Assembly (NCBI GenBank): GCA_035456465.1
Contig: DATIDD010000005.1
Coordinates: 62,001 to 126,000 of the forward strand
Length of the DNA: 64,000 nucleotides
Direction: 5' to 3'
DNA from: DATHTC01 sp035456465
GTDB lineage: Bacteria; Actinomycetota; Thermoleophilia; Gaiellales; Gaiellaceae
A model generated the notes under the pieces. The model was given only the letters and a program-made list of their open reading frames with translations. It had not been told where the DNA came from and did no database searches. The position numbers and the translations under genes are program-made. This document shows positions 24,202 to 33,017 of this stretch, in pieces. The first letter of the stretch is position 1; each line of letters starts with the position of its first letter.

Positions 24202-25290
24202 TCAGGCCTCGCCCCGTCGCCCGGAGTGGTGGAGCGCGCGCAGGAGGCGGTCGCCGTCGAGCGCGTAGGCGGTGACGCCGTCCTTGCCCGTCGTCGTCTC
24301 GGCCGCGAGCACGGCGTTGAGGATCGCTTCCTCCGTCGCCTCGACGACGGCCTGGAAGAGCGTCGTGATGCAGCGGTTCGCGACCATCGAGACCGGCACC
24401 GACTCGGGCGAGTCGTCTGCGAGCTCGTTCGGCGGCAGCCCCCGGTTGCCCGTCGCGAAGCAGAGGAAGAGGTCGCCGCTGAAGTGCTCGCCGAGCCCTC
24501 CGGCGCGTGCCACGCCCAGGCCGACGCGCTGCGCGAGCCGGGCGCATTGCGTCGGCAGCAGCGGGGCGTCCGAGGCGACGACGCCGATGATCGAGCCGCT
24601 CCCCGGCGCGTCGAACGCGCCCGGCGACGGGATCTCGTCCGTCGGGATCAGCCGTCCCACGGGCACGCCGTTCACGCGGAGCTGGTCGCGGGAGCCGTGG
24701 TTCGCCTGCACGAGCACGCCGACGACCCAGCCCTCCGGCACGACGCGCGACGCCGTCCCGATCCCGCCCTTGAAGCCGTGGCAGATCATTCCGGTGCCGC
24801 TGCCGACGCACCCTTCCGCCACGGGACCTCCGGCCGCCGCCGCGAGCGCCGCGCGGACGTGCTCGGCGCGGACGTGCATCCCGTTGACGTCGCTCAGGAC
24901 GCCGTCCCACGTCTCCCCCACGACCGGCAGGCTCCAGAACGGCGCGTCGCCGCCCCGTGTCTCGGCCTCCCAGGCGACGAGCGCGTCGCGGACGACGCCG
25001 ACCGAGTGGGTGTTGGTGAGCCCGACGGGCGAGTGCAGCATCCCGGACTCCCGCACCCACTCGAGACCGGTCAGCTCGCCGTTGCCGTTGAGCCGGTGCG
25101 CGCCGGCGAACACGGGCTCGGCCCACGCGTGGGCCTCGTGCGGATGGATCACGGTCACACCGGTCCGGACGTCGTCTCCCTCCACGATCGTGGCGTGGCC
25201 GACCCGCACGCCGCCGACGTCCGTGATCGCGCAGAGCGGGCCGCGCGGCAGCGAGCCGATGGTGATCCCGAGGTCCGAGACGCGGGGCAC
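24202..25290 (-). CDS. P1/S58 family self-processing aminopeptidase (DmpA/BapA/NylC-like)
   Basis: A 362-residue member of family S58. The start SLPRGPLCAITDVGGVRVGHATI, the LTNTHSVGVVRDALVAWE segment, CVGSGTGMICHGFKGGIGTASR and SGDLFLCFATGNRG are family motifs. Maturation cleaves before a Ser/Thr nucleophile; the likely site is GSG-SIIGVVASDAPLL with Ser233 as nucleophile. The family includes DmpA (L-aminopeptidase/D-esterase), BapA (beta-peptidyl aminopeptidases) and NylC (6-aminohexanoate oligomer hydrolase), so the substrate may be an N-terminal beta-, D- or omega-amino acid peptide or amide. GTG 25290 shares one base with the stop of the metallophosphoesterase gene (TAGTG), so translation is coupled. 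It is the last gene of a seven-gene operon. Confidence 0.88.
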   Translation of the reverse strand: MPRVSDLGITIGSLPRGPLCAITDVGGVRVGHATIVEGDDVRTGVTVIHPHEAHAWAEPVFAGAHRLNGNGELTGLEWVRESGMLHSPVGLTNTHSVGVVRDALVAWEAETRGGDAPFWSLPVVGETWDGVLSDVNGMHVRAEHVRAALAAAAGGPVAEGCVGSGTGMICHGFKGGIGTASRVVPEGWVVGVLVQANHGSRDQLRVNGVPVGRLIPTDEIPSPGAFDAPGSGSIIGVVASDAPLLPTQCARLAQRVGLGVARAGGLGEHFSGDLFLCFATGNRGLPPNELADDSPESVPVSMVANRCITTLFQAVVEATEEAILNAVLAAETTTGKDGVTAYALDGDRLLRALHHSGRRGEA

Positions 25291-26231
25291 TAGCCGGCCG
25301 TGAGCTGGTAGCTCTCGAGCTTGCCCCGCCGGATCTCGACGAGCGCGCCGCGGAGCACGCCCTCGTTGTACTCGCTCCCCGGGTTGATGCACACCGTGCG
25401 GCCGAGCTTGAACGTGCCGCGCGACTCGTGGAGGTGACCGTGGAGGCCGAGGAGCGGCTGGTGGCGCTCGATCGCGGCGCGGCACGAGGTCGATCCGACC
25501 GGGTGCATCTCGACGCCGCCCGCCCCGGCGGTCAGGCGGAAGTCCTCGCCCAGCTTGGGGCCCGCGTCGATCCCCGTGTCGTACGGCGGGCAGTGGAAGT
25601 TGAAGACCGCACGGCCGGGATCGTCGAGCTGGGCGATGACGGCCTCGAGCCGACGGCCGAGCTCCTCCTCGGGCACGTCGCGGGGGCAGTGCCACGGCGT
25701 CTCGTTCGCGTAGCCGCAGCTCGCGACCTGCGTCCCGTCCGGGAGCTCGACGACCCGCCCCTCGAGGAACTGCACCCAGTCGCTCGCCTGGATCACCTCG
25801 TCGATCGCGGGCGGGTCGTCGTTGCCCGCGTTCACGTAGCAGGCGATGCCGGCCGGGCGAAGCCGCTCCTCCGCGAGCGCGATCCACCGCGCGAGGCGCT
25901 CCTTCATCAGCCGCAGGAACAGCGCCTCCCGCGCCGCCGGATCAGCGGCGACGGCCGCCGCCTCGTCGGCGTCGCAGCGCCAGGCGTAGTAGCCGGTGTT
26001 CCCGATCTTCCGCTCCAGCTCGTCCAGGGCCGTGCCCGCCTCGACGGAGACGGGCTCGCCGAGGAACTGCCCCTCGTAGCGGCCGTTCGCCGCCACGAGG
26101 GGCACGATCGCCTTGCCGGTGATGTCACCGCCGACGAGCACGGCGTCGACCCCGTAGAACGACCCGGCGTTCACGAACTTCGTGAAGCACCGGTCGGAGC
26201 CGTGGACATCGGTGGCGTAGAAGAGGCGCAC
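25290..26231 (-). CDS. Calcineurin-like metallophosphoesterase
   Basis: A 313-residue phosphoesterase with the five-part metal site: LFYATDVHGS, VGGDITGK, YVNAGNDD, NFHCPPYDT and LHGHLHESRG. It fits the group of archaeal/bacterial proteins that hydrolyse phosphodiesters or nucleotides; substrate unknown. Residues 90-135 form an Ala/Glu-rich helical insert. GTG 26231 overlaps the stop of the upstream permease gene as TAGTG. Its presence in a peptide/amine catabolic operon is unexpected and hints at a phosphorylated or adenylylated substrate or at a regulatory role. Confidence 0.82.
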   Translation of the reverse strand: MRLFYATDVHGSDRCFTKFVNAGSFYGVDAVLVGGDITGKAIVPLVAANGRYEGQFLGEPVSVEAGTALDELERKIGNTGYYAWRCDADEAAAVAADPAAREALFLRLMKERLARWIALAEERLRPAGIACYVNAGNDDPPAIDEVIQASDWVQFLEGRVVELPDGTQVASCGYANETPWHCPRDVPEEELGRRLEAVIAQLDDPGRAVFNFHCPPYDTGIDAGPKLGEDFRLTAGAGGVEMHPVGSTSCRAAIERHQPLLGLHGHLHESRGTFKLGRTVCINPGSEYNEGVLRGALVEIRRGKLESYQLTAG

Positions 26232-27871
26232 TACTCGGGCGGGATCTCCTTGTAGAGCAGGTCGAGGTCGACGCCGCGCTGCCGCTGCACGGCCCGCGAG
26301 ACGAAGTAGAGGATCGCGCCGACGACGTAGATCCCGACCACGAACGCGATCGCCCGGCCGCTGGTCGGCCCGGAGAACGCCGGGGTGTCGAACGAGGCGA
26401 TGAGGATCAGCGTGAACAGGAGGAGGTTGCCGAGCCCGAGCAGCGAGATCACGGGGATCCCGAGGAGGCGACGCCGCACCGCCTCGGGCGCCTGGTCGAA
26501 CAGCTCGGGCCGCCGGTAGGGCAGCAGGATCGCCGCGAAGCTCGCGATCCAGAACGCCACCGAGAAGATCACGATGTAGTTCACGACGATCGTGAAGAAG
26601 GACGTGAACACGTAGAGCGCGAGCAGCACCGCCGCGATCGCGGTGATCACGAGCGCCGCCACCCACGGCGCGTGCGTCCGCTCGCCGACGGTCGCGAGCT
26701 TCCTGGGCATCACGCCGTCGAACGACCAGGCGAACAGGTTGCGCGTGCAGACCATCCCGATCACCGGCAGCAGCAGCGCATGCCAGAGGATGAACGAGAC
26801 GCCGATGATCACGTTCACGATCGTGCTGTCGGTCATGATCCCGGCGAAGAAGTTGAGCACCGGCGAGACGGGAAGGCCGGAGCCCTCGTCGGTGTTGCCG
26901 TCGAGGTAGACGACCGAGTTGGTGAAGTCCTTGCCGACGACGTCGTAGTACCGCCAGAAGATCAGCATGTAGACGAGGTAGGCGAAGAGCAGCGTGGCGA
27001 GGATCATCCGCGGCTGCGTCTTCGACGCCTGCTTCACCTCGCCGCCGATGTACGCGGAGTAGGTGAAGCCGATGTAGATCCAGTAGCCGATCGGGATCGC
27101 GAGCAGCGCCCCGACGAACGTCGCGTCGCCGGCGCTGAACCCCGCCTGCGAGGCTTGGTCGATCAGGCCCTGATAGGTCTGGCCGTCCGCGCTGTCCGCC
27201 ATGAAGGCGTTGAACTTCGTCACGAACTCGTCGCGCGTGGTCGTCAGGAACACGATCAGCGTCACGAACGTGCCGAACATGGCGGGGATGAAGCCGACGA
27301 GGAAGATCGTCCGGAGCGCGCGCGGGCTCAGCGTGAGCACGTACGCGACCAGGCCCAGCAGCCCCAGGCCGATCAGGAACGTCTGCCAGTCGTGGCCGAC
27401 GCTCTCGCTCCAGTCGACGAGCGTGTCGTTCCCCGTCGCGTGGCCGACCGTCGCGAGCGAGACGGCGAGACCGAAGTTCACGGTGAACGCCGCGTAGAGC
27501 GCCAGGCCGAGGAACTGCGACCAGGTGAAGCCCCAGTTCGCGGTGAAGCCGATGCCGGGATGGACGACGCGGCTGAGGTAGACGTAGTCGCCCCCCGACC
27601 GCGGCAGGATCCCCGACAGATACCCGTACATCGCCGCGTTCGCCAGCGTCAGGATCGTCCCGATCGTGACGACGACGAGCACGTTCTGCTCCGGCCAGAG
27701 ACCGGCGATGAAGCTCGGCACCACCGCGAGCACGAGCCCGAGCGCGTAGCCGAGCGTGTTGAAGATGAACACGTCCAGGGGCCGGAACTCCCGGATCAGC
27801 CCCGAGGACTGACGCACGAACAGCCCGCGCGCCTCGGGGGCGGCGGCGCCGGCCGCAGCCTGGTCACTCAT
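26231..27871 (-). CDS. APC-superfamily amino acid/amine permease
   Basis: About 546 residues, 12 helices. The first helix region GLIREFRPLDVFIFNTLGYALG and LANAAMYGYLSGILPRSGGDYVYLSRV are diagnostic of APC transporters; the unusually long loop between helices 6 and 8 contains a Gly/Asp-rich extracellular part (STVVYLDGNTDEGSG-like). ATG at 27871 is chosen for AGGAGG five bases before it rather than TTG at 27901. The start overlaps the nitrilase stop by eight bases (ATGAGTGA). It probably imports the substrate of the operon or exports a product. Confidence 0.87.
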   Translation of the reverse strand: MSDQAAAGAAAPEARGLFVRQSSGLIREFRPLDVFIFNTLGYALGLVLAVVPSFIAGLWPEQNVLVVVTIGTILTLANAAMYGYLSGILPRSGGDYVYLSRVVHPGIGFTANWGFTWSQFLGLALYAAFTVNFGLAVSLATVGHATGNDTLVDWSESVGHDWQTFLIGLGLLGLVAYVLTLSPRALRTIFLVGFIPAMFGTFVTLIVFLTTTRDEFVTKFNAFMADSADGQTYQGLIDQASQAGFSAGDATFVGALLAIPIGYWIYIGFTYSAYIGGEVKQASKTQPRMILATLLFAYLVYMLIFWRYYDVVGKDFTNSVVYLDGNTDEGSGLPVSPVLNFFAGIMTDSTIVNVIIGVSFILWHALLLPVIGMVCTRNLFAWSFDGVMPRKLATVGERTHAPWVAALVITAIAAVLLALYVFTSFFTIVVNYIVIFSVAFWIASFAAILLPYRRPELFDQAPEAVRRRLLGIPVISLLGLGNLLLFTLILIASFDTPAFSGPTSGRAIAFVVGIYVVGAILYFVSRAVQRQRGVDLDLLYKEIPPE

Positions 27872-28667
27872 CTGAGCCTCCTCTCGATCCGACGACGTCA
27901 AGCACCCGCACGGGCGGCACGGGCTGGAGCGCCTTCAGGTAGTCGACCCGCTCGTCGACGCCGCCCGGCTCGGGAACCTCGACGACGAGCAGCTCCTCGC
28001 GGTCCCGGGACGCCTCCGCGACGACGTCGCCCAGCGGCGAGACGGCCCGGCTGCCGCCGACGAAGACGAAGTCGTCGCCGGGGCCGACGGCGTTGGCGTA
28101 CAGGTGCGCGACGCGGTTCTCGACCGCACGCGCCTTCGAGGCGACCTCGTGGTCGACGAAGAACGGCCGCATGTTGGCCGACGAGGTCACGAGCAGGTCG
28201 GCTCCCGCGAGCGCGGCCGCGCGGGCCGGCTCCGGGAACTCGATGTCGAAGCAGATCAGCGGCGTGACGCGGCGGCCGAGGAGTGGCAGCACGAGCAGCT
28301 CCTCGCCGGGGACGAACGCCGAGCGCTCGCCGCCGAACAGCTGGGTCTTGCGGTAGACCGCCGCGACGGACCCGTCGCGGTCGACGATCGCGGCCGAGTT
28401 GGCGACGCCCCCCGCGGTGCGCTCCGCGAACCCGACGACCGCCGCCGTGCCGGCCTCGGCGCACGCCCGGCGCACGAGGCGGAGCTCCTCGTCGTCGACC
28501 GTCCGGGCGCTGCGCCGGAGCCCGTGGTAGCTGTAGCCGCCGAGGTAGAGCTCGGGGAAGACGGCGAGGTCGACCTCGGGGTGGTCGAGGATCGCCTCGG
28601 CGGCCCGCCGCGCGTTGCCCGCGGGATCGCCGATGGCCGAGGTCAGCTGGCACAGGAGCGCCTGCAT
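27864..28667 (-). CDS. Carbon-nitrogen hydrolase (nitrilase superfamily amidase)
   Basis: A 267-residue nitrilase-superfamily enzyme with the full Glu-Lys-Cys triad: Glu39 (AVFPELYLGGY), Lys107 (VYRKTQLFGGE) and Cys139 (LICFDIEFPE). The length and the FDIEFPE pattern are those of small amidases such as omega-amidase and N-carbamoyl-amine hydrolases, not of true nitrilases. It would release ammonia or carbamate from an amide or carbamoyl group. The ATG shares a base with the aminotransferase stop (TGATG). Together with the aminotransferase, this suggests deamidation and transamination of an amino acid amide (inference). Confidence 0.87.
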   Translation of the reverse strand: MQALLCQLTSAIGDPAGNARRAAEAILDHPEVDLAVFPELYLGGYSYHGLRRSARTVDDEELRLVRRACAEAGTAAVVGFAERTAGGVANSAAIVDRDGSVAAVYRKTQLFGGERSAFVPGEELLVLPLLGRRVTPLICFDIEFPEPARAAALAGADLLVTSSANMRPFFVDHEVASKARAVENRVAHLYANAVGPGDDFVFVGGSRAVSPLGDVVAEASRDREELLVVEVPEPGGVDERVDYLKALQPVPPVRVLDVVGSRGGSDE

Positions 28668-30046
28668 CACCGGTCCCCTCCCACCGACGACGGCACCGCG
28701 GCGAGCTCGCGCCGCACCTCGCGCTCGACGTGGCGAACCGTGTCCGCAAGCCGCTCGACGATCAGGTCCAGCTCCTGCTGCGTGGACACGAACGCCGGGG
28801 CGAGGAGGGTCTGGTCGCCCGCGTAGCCGTCGGCGGTCGGCTGCGTCGAGTAGACGAGCAGGCCGCGGCGCAGCGCCTCGAGGTCGATGCGGCGGGCGAC
28901 CCGCAGCCCCGGCGGGAGGAACGACTCGCCGTCGCGCGGGTCGACGTACTCGACCCCGAGCAGGAAGCCGTGGCCGCGCACCTCGCGCACGAGCTCGCAG
29001 CCGGACAGCGCCTGCTCGAGCGAGTCGCGCAGGACCGGGCCGAGCTCCCGGACACGCTCGACGAGGCGGTCCCGGGCCAGCCGGTCGACCACGGCCAGGC
29101 CGACGGCGCACGACAGCGGCGCGCCGTCCCAGGTGTGCCCGAGGTCGAAGACCCGGGAGCCGGCCGCCACCGCGTCGTACACGTGCTCGCGGCAGAGGAC
29201 GGCCCCGATCGGCGCATAGCCGGCGCCGAGCCCTTTCGCCGTCGTGATCACGTCCGGGTCGATCGGCACGCGGTGGGCGGCGAACCAGGCGCCGGTTCGA
29301 CCCAGGCCGGTCACGACCTCGTCGAACACGACGAGGAAGCCGTACCGCGCGCGCCGCTCGTCGAGGCCGCGCCAGAACGCCTCGGGAGGGGCGTACGCCG
29401 GCAGGGCGGCCGCGCTCACCGGCTCGCAGCAGAACGCCGCGACCTCGTCGCCCCGCTCCTCCAGGATCGCGTCGAGCGCCGCGAGGGCCTCGGCGCCGGT
29501 CGGGTCGAGGCGCCACGTGGACGGCGGGATGTGCGGCTGCGGCACGACGTAGGGCTCGTAGGGACGCGTCAGCCCGGGGCGGCCGGTCAGCGCGAGCGTC
29601 ACCGCGGTCGGGCCGTGGTAGGCCTGTGCGGGCGAGACGATCAGCCAACGCCGCTCGTCGCCGCGCTCGACGTGGTAGCTCCGGACGAGGCGCACCGCGG
29701 TCTCGTTCGCCTCGGCCCCACCACTCGTGAAGTGCACGCGGGCGACGTCCCCGCCGGCGAGCGCGACCAGGCGCCGAGCAAGCTCCTCCTGCGGCGGGCT
29801 GGTGAACTGCTGGTTGTAGAGGAACGACACGCGCTCGGACTGCGCGCGGCCGACGTCCGCCAGCTCGCGGTCGCCGTGCCCGAGGCTCGCGACCATCGCG
29901 CCGCCGCCGACGGCGTCCAGGTAGGCAGTGCCCTCGCGGTCGTAGAGCCACACGCCCTCGCCCCGCTCGATCAGCGGGTACGCGCGGTCGAGCTCGCGCG
30001 GGAACACCGCCGTCTCGGCCTCGCGCACGAGCACCGGCTCGCTCAT
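28667..30046 (-). CDS. Class III (omega-type) aminotransferase, PLP-dependent
   Basis: A 459-residue fold-type I aminotransferase of class III. PLP-binding motifs are HFTSGGAEANETAVRL (phosphate site), VVFDEVVTGLGRTGAWF (Asp and Val around the pyridine ring) and ITTAKGLGAGYAPIGAV with Schiff-base Lys271. Members of this group move amino groups from omega- or beta-amino acids, polyamines or amines to pyruvate or 2-oxoglutarate. The exact amine cannot be read from sequence. ATG 30046 has GGAGG at the correct distance and overlaps the peptidase stop by four bases (ATGA). Confidence 0.9.
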   Translation of the reverse strand: MSEPVLVREAETAVFPRELDRAYPLIERGEGVWLYDREGTAYLDAVGGGAMVASLGHGDRELADVGRAQSERVSFLYNQQFTSPPQEELARRLVALAGGDVARVHFTSGGAEANETAVRLVRSYHVERGDERRWLIVSPAQAYHGPTAVTLALTGRPGLTRPYEPYVVPQPHIPPSTWRLDPTGAEALAALDAILEERGDEVAAFCCEPVSAAALPAYAPPEAFWRGLDERRARYGFLVVFDEVVTGLGRTGAWFAAHRVPIDPDVITTAKGLGAGYAPIGAVLCREHVYDAVAAGSRVFDLGHTWDGAPLSCAVGLAVVDRLARDRLVERVRELGPVLRDSLEQALSGCELVREVRGHGFLLGVEYVDPRDGESFLPPGLRVARRIDLEALRRGLLVYSTQPTADGYAGDQTLLAPAFVSTQQELDLIVERLADTVRHVEREVRRELAAVPSSVGGDR

Positions 30047-31380
30047 GCTGCCTCCGCAAGACCGCACCAGGCGACGATCGTGCGGGCGTACAGCCGGGCC
30101 GCGAGCTCGAGCTCGTCGATCCCGACCCACTCGTCGGGCGCGTGCGCGCGGCGCAGGTCGCCCGGGCCGAACGCGGGGCTCGGCGTGTCCGCGAACAGCG
30201 TCAGCAGCGCCCCGTCGTAGGTGGTGTCGATCCCCTCGGGCACGGCGTCGACGCCGAGCTCGCGAGCCGCCTCCCGCACCACGCCGACGATCGGCGCGGC
30301 CGCGTCGAGCTCCGACGGGGGGTAGTCCGTGTACCAGCTCCACGAGGGCGCGTGGGCGGCGAGCCAGTCGTCCGCGGCCGCTGCGACCGCGACCGCGCGC
30401 TCGATCTCGCCCCGCGGGATCGATCCGTACCCGCGCTCGTCGGCGTCTCCGGGGAGATAGGTCGTGTTGAGGTCGACCTCGCACCGTTCCGGGAGGTTCG
30501 AGATGAACGTGCCGCCGCGGATCCCCGTGGGATGGATCCCCGGCGTCCCGAGGAGCGGGTGCCGCTTGTCCTCGCGCCCCGCCCAGTCGTCGGTGAGCCC
30601 GTCGAGCGCCCCGAGCAGCACCGCCGCCTTCTGGATCGCGTTGACGCCGCCGCCGTCGCGCCACGGCGGCTGGTTCATCTCGGCGTGCGCGGACCGGCCC
30701 GGGACGGTGAGCGTGCCGTGCAGCAGCCCACGCGTCGCGACCCAGAGGTTGAAGCGCGTCGGCTCGGGCACGAGTCCGGCGTCGGCGCGGTGACCGCGGG
30801 CGATCGCGGCGATCGTCCCCATCGCACAGGTCTCTTCGTCCGGCACCGTCTCGAACACCACGTCGCCGGCGAGACGGACGCCGCAGGCGGACAGCGCCTC
30901 GAGCGCGAACAGGGCCGCCGCGACCCCGCCCTTCATGTCGACGGCGCCGCGGCCGTACACGCGGCCGTCCCGCACCTCGGCCTCGAACGGCGGTGACGTC
31001 CAGCCCGCGGGGTCGCCGGCGTCGACGACGTCGATGTGCCCGTTGATCACCAGCGAGCGCCCGCCGCCCGCGCCGCGGAGCGTGCCGACCGTGAGCGGGC
31101 GACCCCGCCAGTGGTGCCACGGCGGCATCATCGGGTGGTCGGCGAGCTCGCGGGCGTCCGGCTCCCAGTGGTCGACCTCCGCGCCCAGCGCCGCGAGCCG
31201 GCCGGCGACGAGCTCCTGCAGCTCGCGCTCCTGGTTCGTGGTGCGCGCCGAGCCGGGCGAGAGGTCGACGGACGTCGTGTCGAGCCGGACGAGCGTCCGC
31301 ACGAGCTCCACGAGGTCCTGCTCGTGGTCGTGGATCCAGCCGTCGATCCCTGCCGGGGAAAGGACCCGACCCAAGGCCAA
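30043..31380 (-). CDS. M20 family metallopeptidase/deacylase (ArgE/DapE-like), TTG start
   Basis: A 445-residue zinc hydrolase. Metal and catalytic residues are in INGHIDVV (His115 and catalytic Asp117), YGRGAVDMKGG (Asp148) and VPDEETCAMG (Glu182 base and Glu183). The closing part GIDTTYDGALLTLF and the His of GRSAHAEMN (dimerisation lid) agree with ArgE/DapE family deacylases. It is longer than typical (about 380) by an N-terminal extension. No ATG or GTG is available at the expected place; TTG 31380 has GAGAGG five bases upstream. It would remove an acyl or aminoacyl group from the operon substrate. Confidence 0.85.
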   Translation of the reverse strand: MALGRVLSPAGIDGWIHDHEQDLVELVRTLVRLDTTSVDLSPGSARTTNQERELQELVAGRLAALGAEVDHWEPDARELADHPMMPPWHHWRGRPLTVGTLRGAGGGRSLVINGHIDVVDAGDPAGWTSPPFEAEVRDGRVYGRGAVDMKGGVAAALFALEALSACGVRLAGDVVFETVPDEETCAMGTIAAIARGHRADAGLVPEPTRFNLWVATRGLLHGTLTVPGRSAHAEMNQPPWRDGGGVNAIQKAAVLLGALDGLTDDWAGREDKRHPLLGTPGIHPTGIRGGTFISNLPERCEVDLNTTYLPGDADERGYGSIPRGEIERAVAVAAAADDWLAAHAPSWSWYTDYPPSELDAAAPIVGVVREAARELGVDAVPEGIDTTYDGALLTLFADTPSPAFGPGDLRRAHAPDEWVGIDELELAARLYARTIVAWCGLAEAA

Positions 31381-31389
31381 ATGATCCTC

Positions 31390-32127
31390 TCACCGGTGCC
31401 TGGACCGGTCAAGCGCGAGCGACGCGAGCAGCGTGCGAATGGCGTCGTCCGCGTGGAGAACGTGCGCCGCCATCGCGTCGCGGGCGCGCTCGGCGTCGCG
31501 CGCGGCGATCGCGTCGCGGATGCGTCCGTGCTCCTCGTTCGACCAGGCGTGCCACGCCGGCGAGTCGGGGAGCGCCTCGAGGGCGTCGTTGAGCACCAGC
31601 CGGACGCGCTCCACGCTCTCGGCGAGGAAGCGGTTGCCCGAGGCGCGGCCGACGGCGAGGTGGAACGCGGTGTCGTGCTCCATGAACTCGGCATCCGCCG
31701 AGGCCGCGGCCGTGGCCTCGTACTCGGCCGCGATGGCGGCGCGGTCCGCGTCCGGGGCGGCGAGCGCTGCGAGCGCCGCGGCGGCCGGCTCGACGGCGAG
31801 GCGGAAGGTCAGCGCCTCCTCGATCTCCGGCCCGGTACGGCGGAGGCTGCCGAGCAGGCGCCCGGCGCCGTTCTCGTCGACGACGCCGACCACGAAGGTC
31901 CCGCCGAGCCGGCCGCGCCGGCGCTCGACGAGCCCTTCGGCCTCCAGCAGCCTGATCGCGCGCTGCACCGTCGCGCGGCCGACGCCGAAGAGGCGCGCGA
32001 GGTCCCGCTCGGCAGGCAGCGCGCCGCCGGGGCCGACGAGGCGGAGCCCGATCTGGCGCCGAAGCTGCTCCGCGACCTCCTCGTGGGCGCGCGGCGAGAC
32101 GATCGGCCGGAACGGGAAGCGCGTCAT
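31390..32127 (-). CDS. GntR-family regulator, FadR subfamily (FCD domain)
   Basis: A 245-residue transcription factor. The winged helix occupies residues about 12-78 (SPRAHEEVAEQLRRQI through LARLFGVGRATVQRAIRLLEAEGLVERRRGRLGGTFV). The C-terminal all-helical FCD ligand domain spans about 95-225 and contains the Asp/His residues that usually bind a metal and carboxylate (MEHDTAFHLAVGRASGN, His at the end helix). Members respond to organic or amino acids. It is the first gene of the operon, nine bases before the M20 gene, so it most likely controls its own operon. The 101 bases to the divergent CBS gene contain the palindrome CGCTAGCG (32194-32201), a possible but unproven operator. Confidence 0.87.
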   Translation of the reverse strand: MTRFPFRPIVSPRAHEEVAEQLRRQIGLRLVGPGGALPAERDLARLFGVGRATVQRAIRLLEAEGLVERRRGRLGGTFVVGVVDENGAGRLLGSLRRTGPEIEEALTFRLAVEPAAAALAALAAPDADRAAIAAEYEATAAASADAEFMEHDTAFHLAVGRASGNRFLAESVERVRLVLNDALEALPDSPAWHAWSNEEHGRIRDAIAARDAERARDAMAAHVLHADDAIRTLLASLALDRSRHR

Positions 32128-32216
32128 CGAGCGTGGCCGACGGAGTCGCCGGAAACGGAGGCCGCCTGCGCCGGAAGCGCGCCCACGGGCGAACGCTAGC
32201 GCCGCGCGGGCCGCTG

Positions 32217-32222
32217 TAGGCT
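32217..32222 (+). promoter_or_regulatory. Minus-10 box of a leaderless gene (CBS protein)
   Basis: TAGGCT, six bases before GTG 32229, with no ribosome binding site between. Confidence 0.5.
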
Positions 32223-32228
32223 CACCCG

Positions 32229-33017
32229 GTGCTCGTCGCCGACGTCATGACGCACGGGCTCGTGACGTGCCCGCCCGGAACGCCGCTCGGGGAGGCCGCG
32301 GCGCTCCTCGTCTGGCGCAGGGTGCACGCAGTCGTGGTCGCCGAGGACGACGGCGTGCCCCTCGGAGTCCTCTCGGACGCCGACCTCCTCGCCGGCGAGT
32401 GGCTCGCGGCCGACGAGCAGCGTCTCGCGACGTTGCGCGCCATGACCGCCGGCGAGCTGATGACCGCCCCCGTCGAGACGATCGCGATCGGCGCCGAGGT
32501 CGCCGAGGCCGCGCGGCGGCTCCGTGCGGCGCACCTGTCGCGGCTCGTCGTCGAGGACGAGGGGGGCGCCGTGGGCGTCGTCTCGGTGTCGGACCTCGTC
32601 CGGTCGATCGTGCCGGGCGACGTCCGGCGAGCCACCGTCGCGGACGTGATGACCCGCGGGTTCGTCGCCTGCCGCGACGACACGCCTGCTCGGGCGGTCG
32701 CGCGGTTGATGACGGAACGCAGCTCCCGCTCCGTCCTCGTCCTCGGCCACGGCGGCCGCGCGACCGGCGTCGTCACCGGCCACGACCTCCTGCCGCTCGT
32801 CGAGGACGGCGTCGAGCGGACCGCCGGGGAGCTGATGAGCCCGCCGCTCACCGTGGCGCCCGGCGCCTCGCTCGCCGACGCCGCGGACGCGCTCGTGCGG
32901 AACGAGGTGCACCGGCTCGTCGTCGTCGCCGACGGCGAGGGCGGGACGCCGCTGGGGATCCTCTCGACCTGGGACCTCCTGGCCGAGATGGCGGCGCCCG
33001 GGTCGGTCTGGCGCTAG
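32229..33017 (+). CDS. Protein of four tandem CBS domains
   Basis: A 262-residue protein made only of CBS domains in two Bateman pairs. Each domain starts with a VADVMT, AGELMT or similar element (residues 3, 74, 139, 199), followed by a helix and an LxVV...G..-GVxxxxDL pattern. CBS pairs bind adenine nucleotides (AMP, ATP, SAM) and act as energy or nucleotide sensors. No effector domain is attached. It is read from a leaderless promoter divergent from the GntR gene. Its stop codon shares CTAG with the stop of the convergent gene. Confidence 0.88.
   Translation: MLVADVMTHGLVTCPPGTPLGEAAALLVWRRVHAVVVAEDDGVPLGVLSDADLLAGEWLAADEQRLATLRAMTAGELMTAPVETIAIGAEVAEAARRLRAAHLSRLVVEDEGGAVGVVSVSDLVRSIVPGDVRRATVADVMTRGFVACRDDTPARAVARLMTERSSRSVLVLGHGGRATGVVTGHDLLPLVEDGVERTAGELMSPPLTVAPGASLADAADALVRNEVHRLVVVADGEGGTPLGILSTWDLLAEMAAPGSVWR

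Noticed and set aside
24202..25887. Longer start for the P1 peptidase at 25887
   Set aside because: It lies entirely inside the metallophosphoesterase gene in another frame. GTG 25290 with TAGTG coupling and the family N-terminus fits better.
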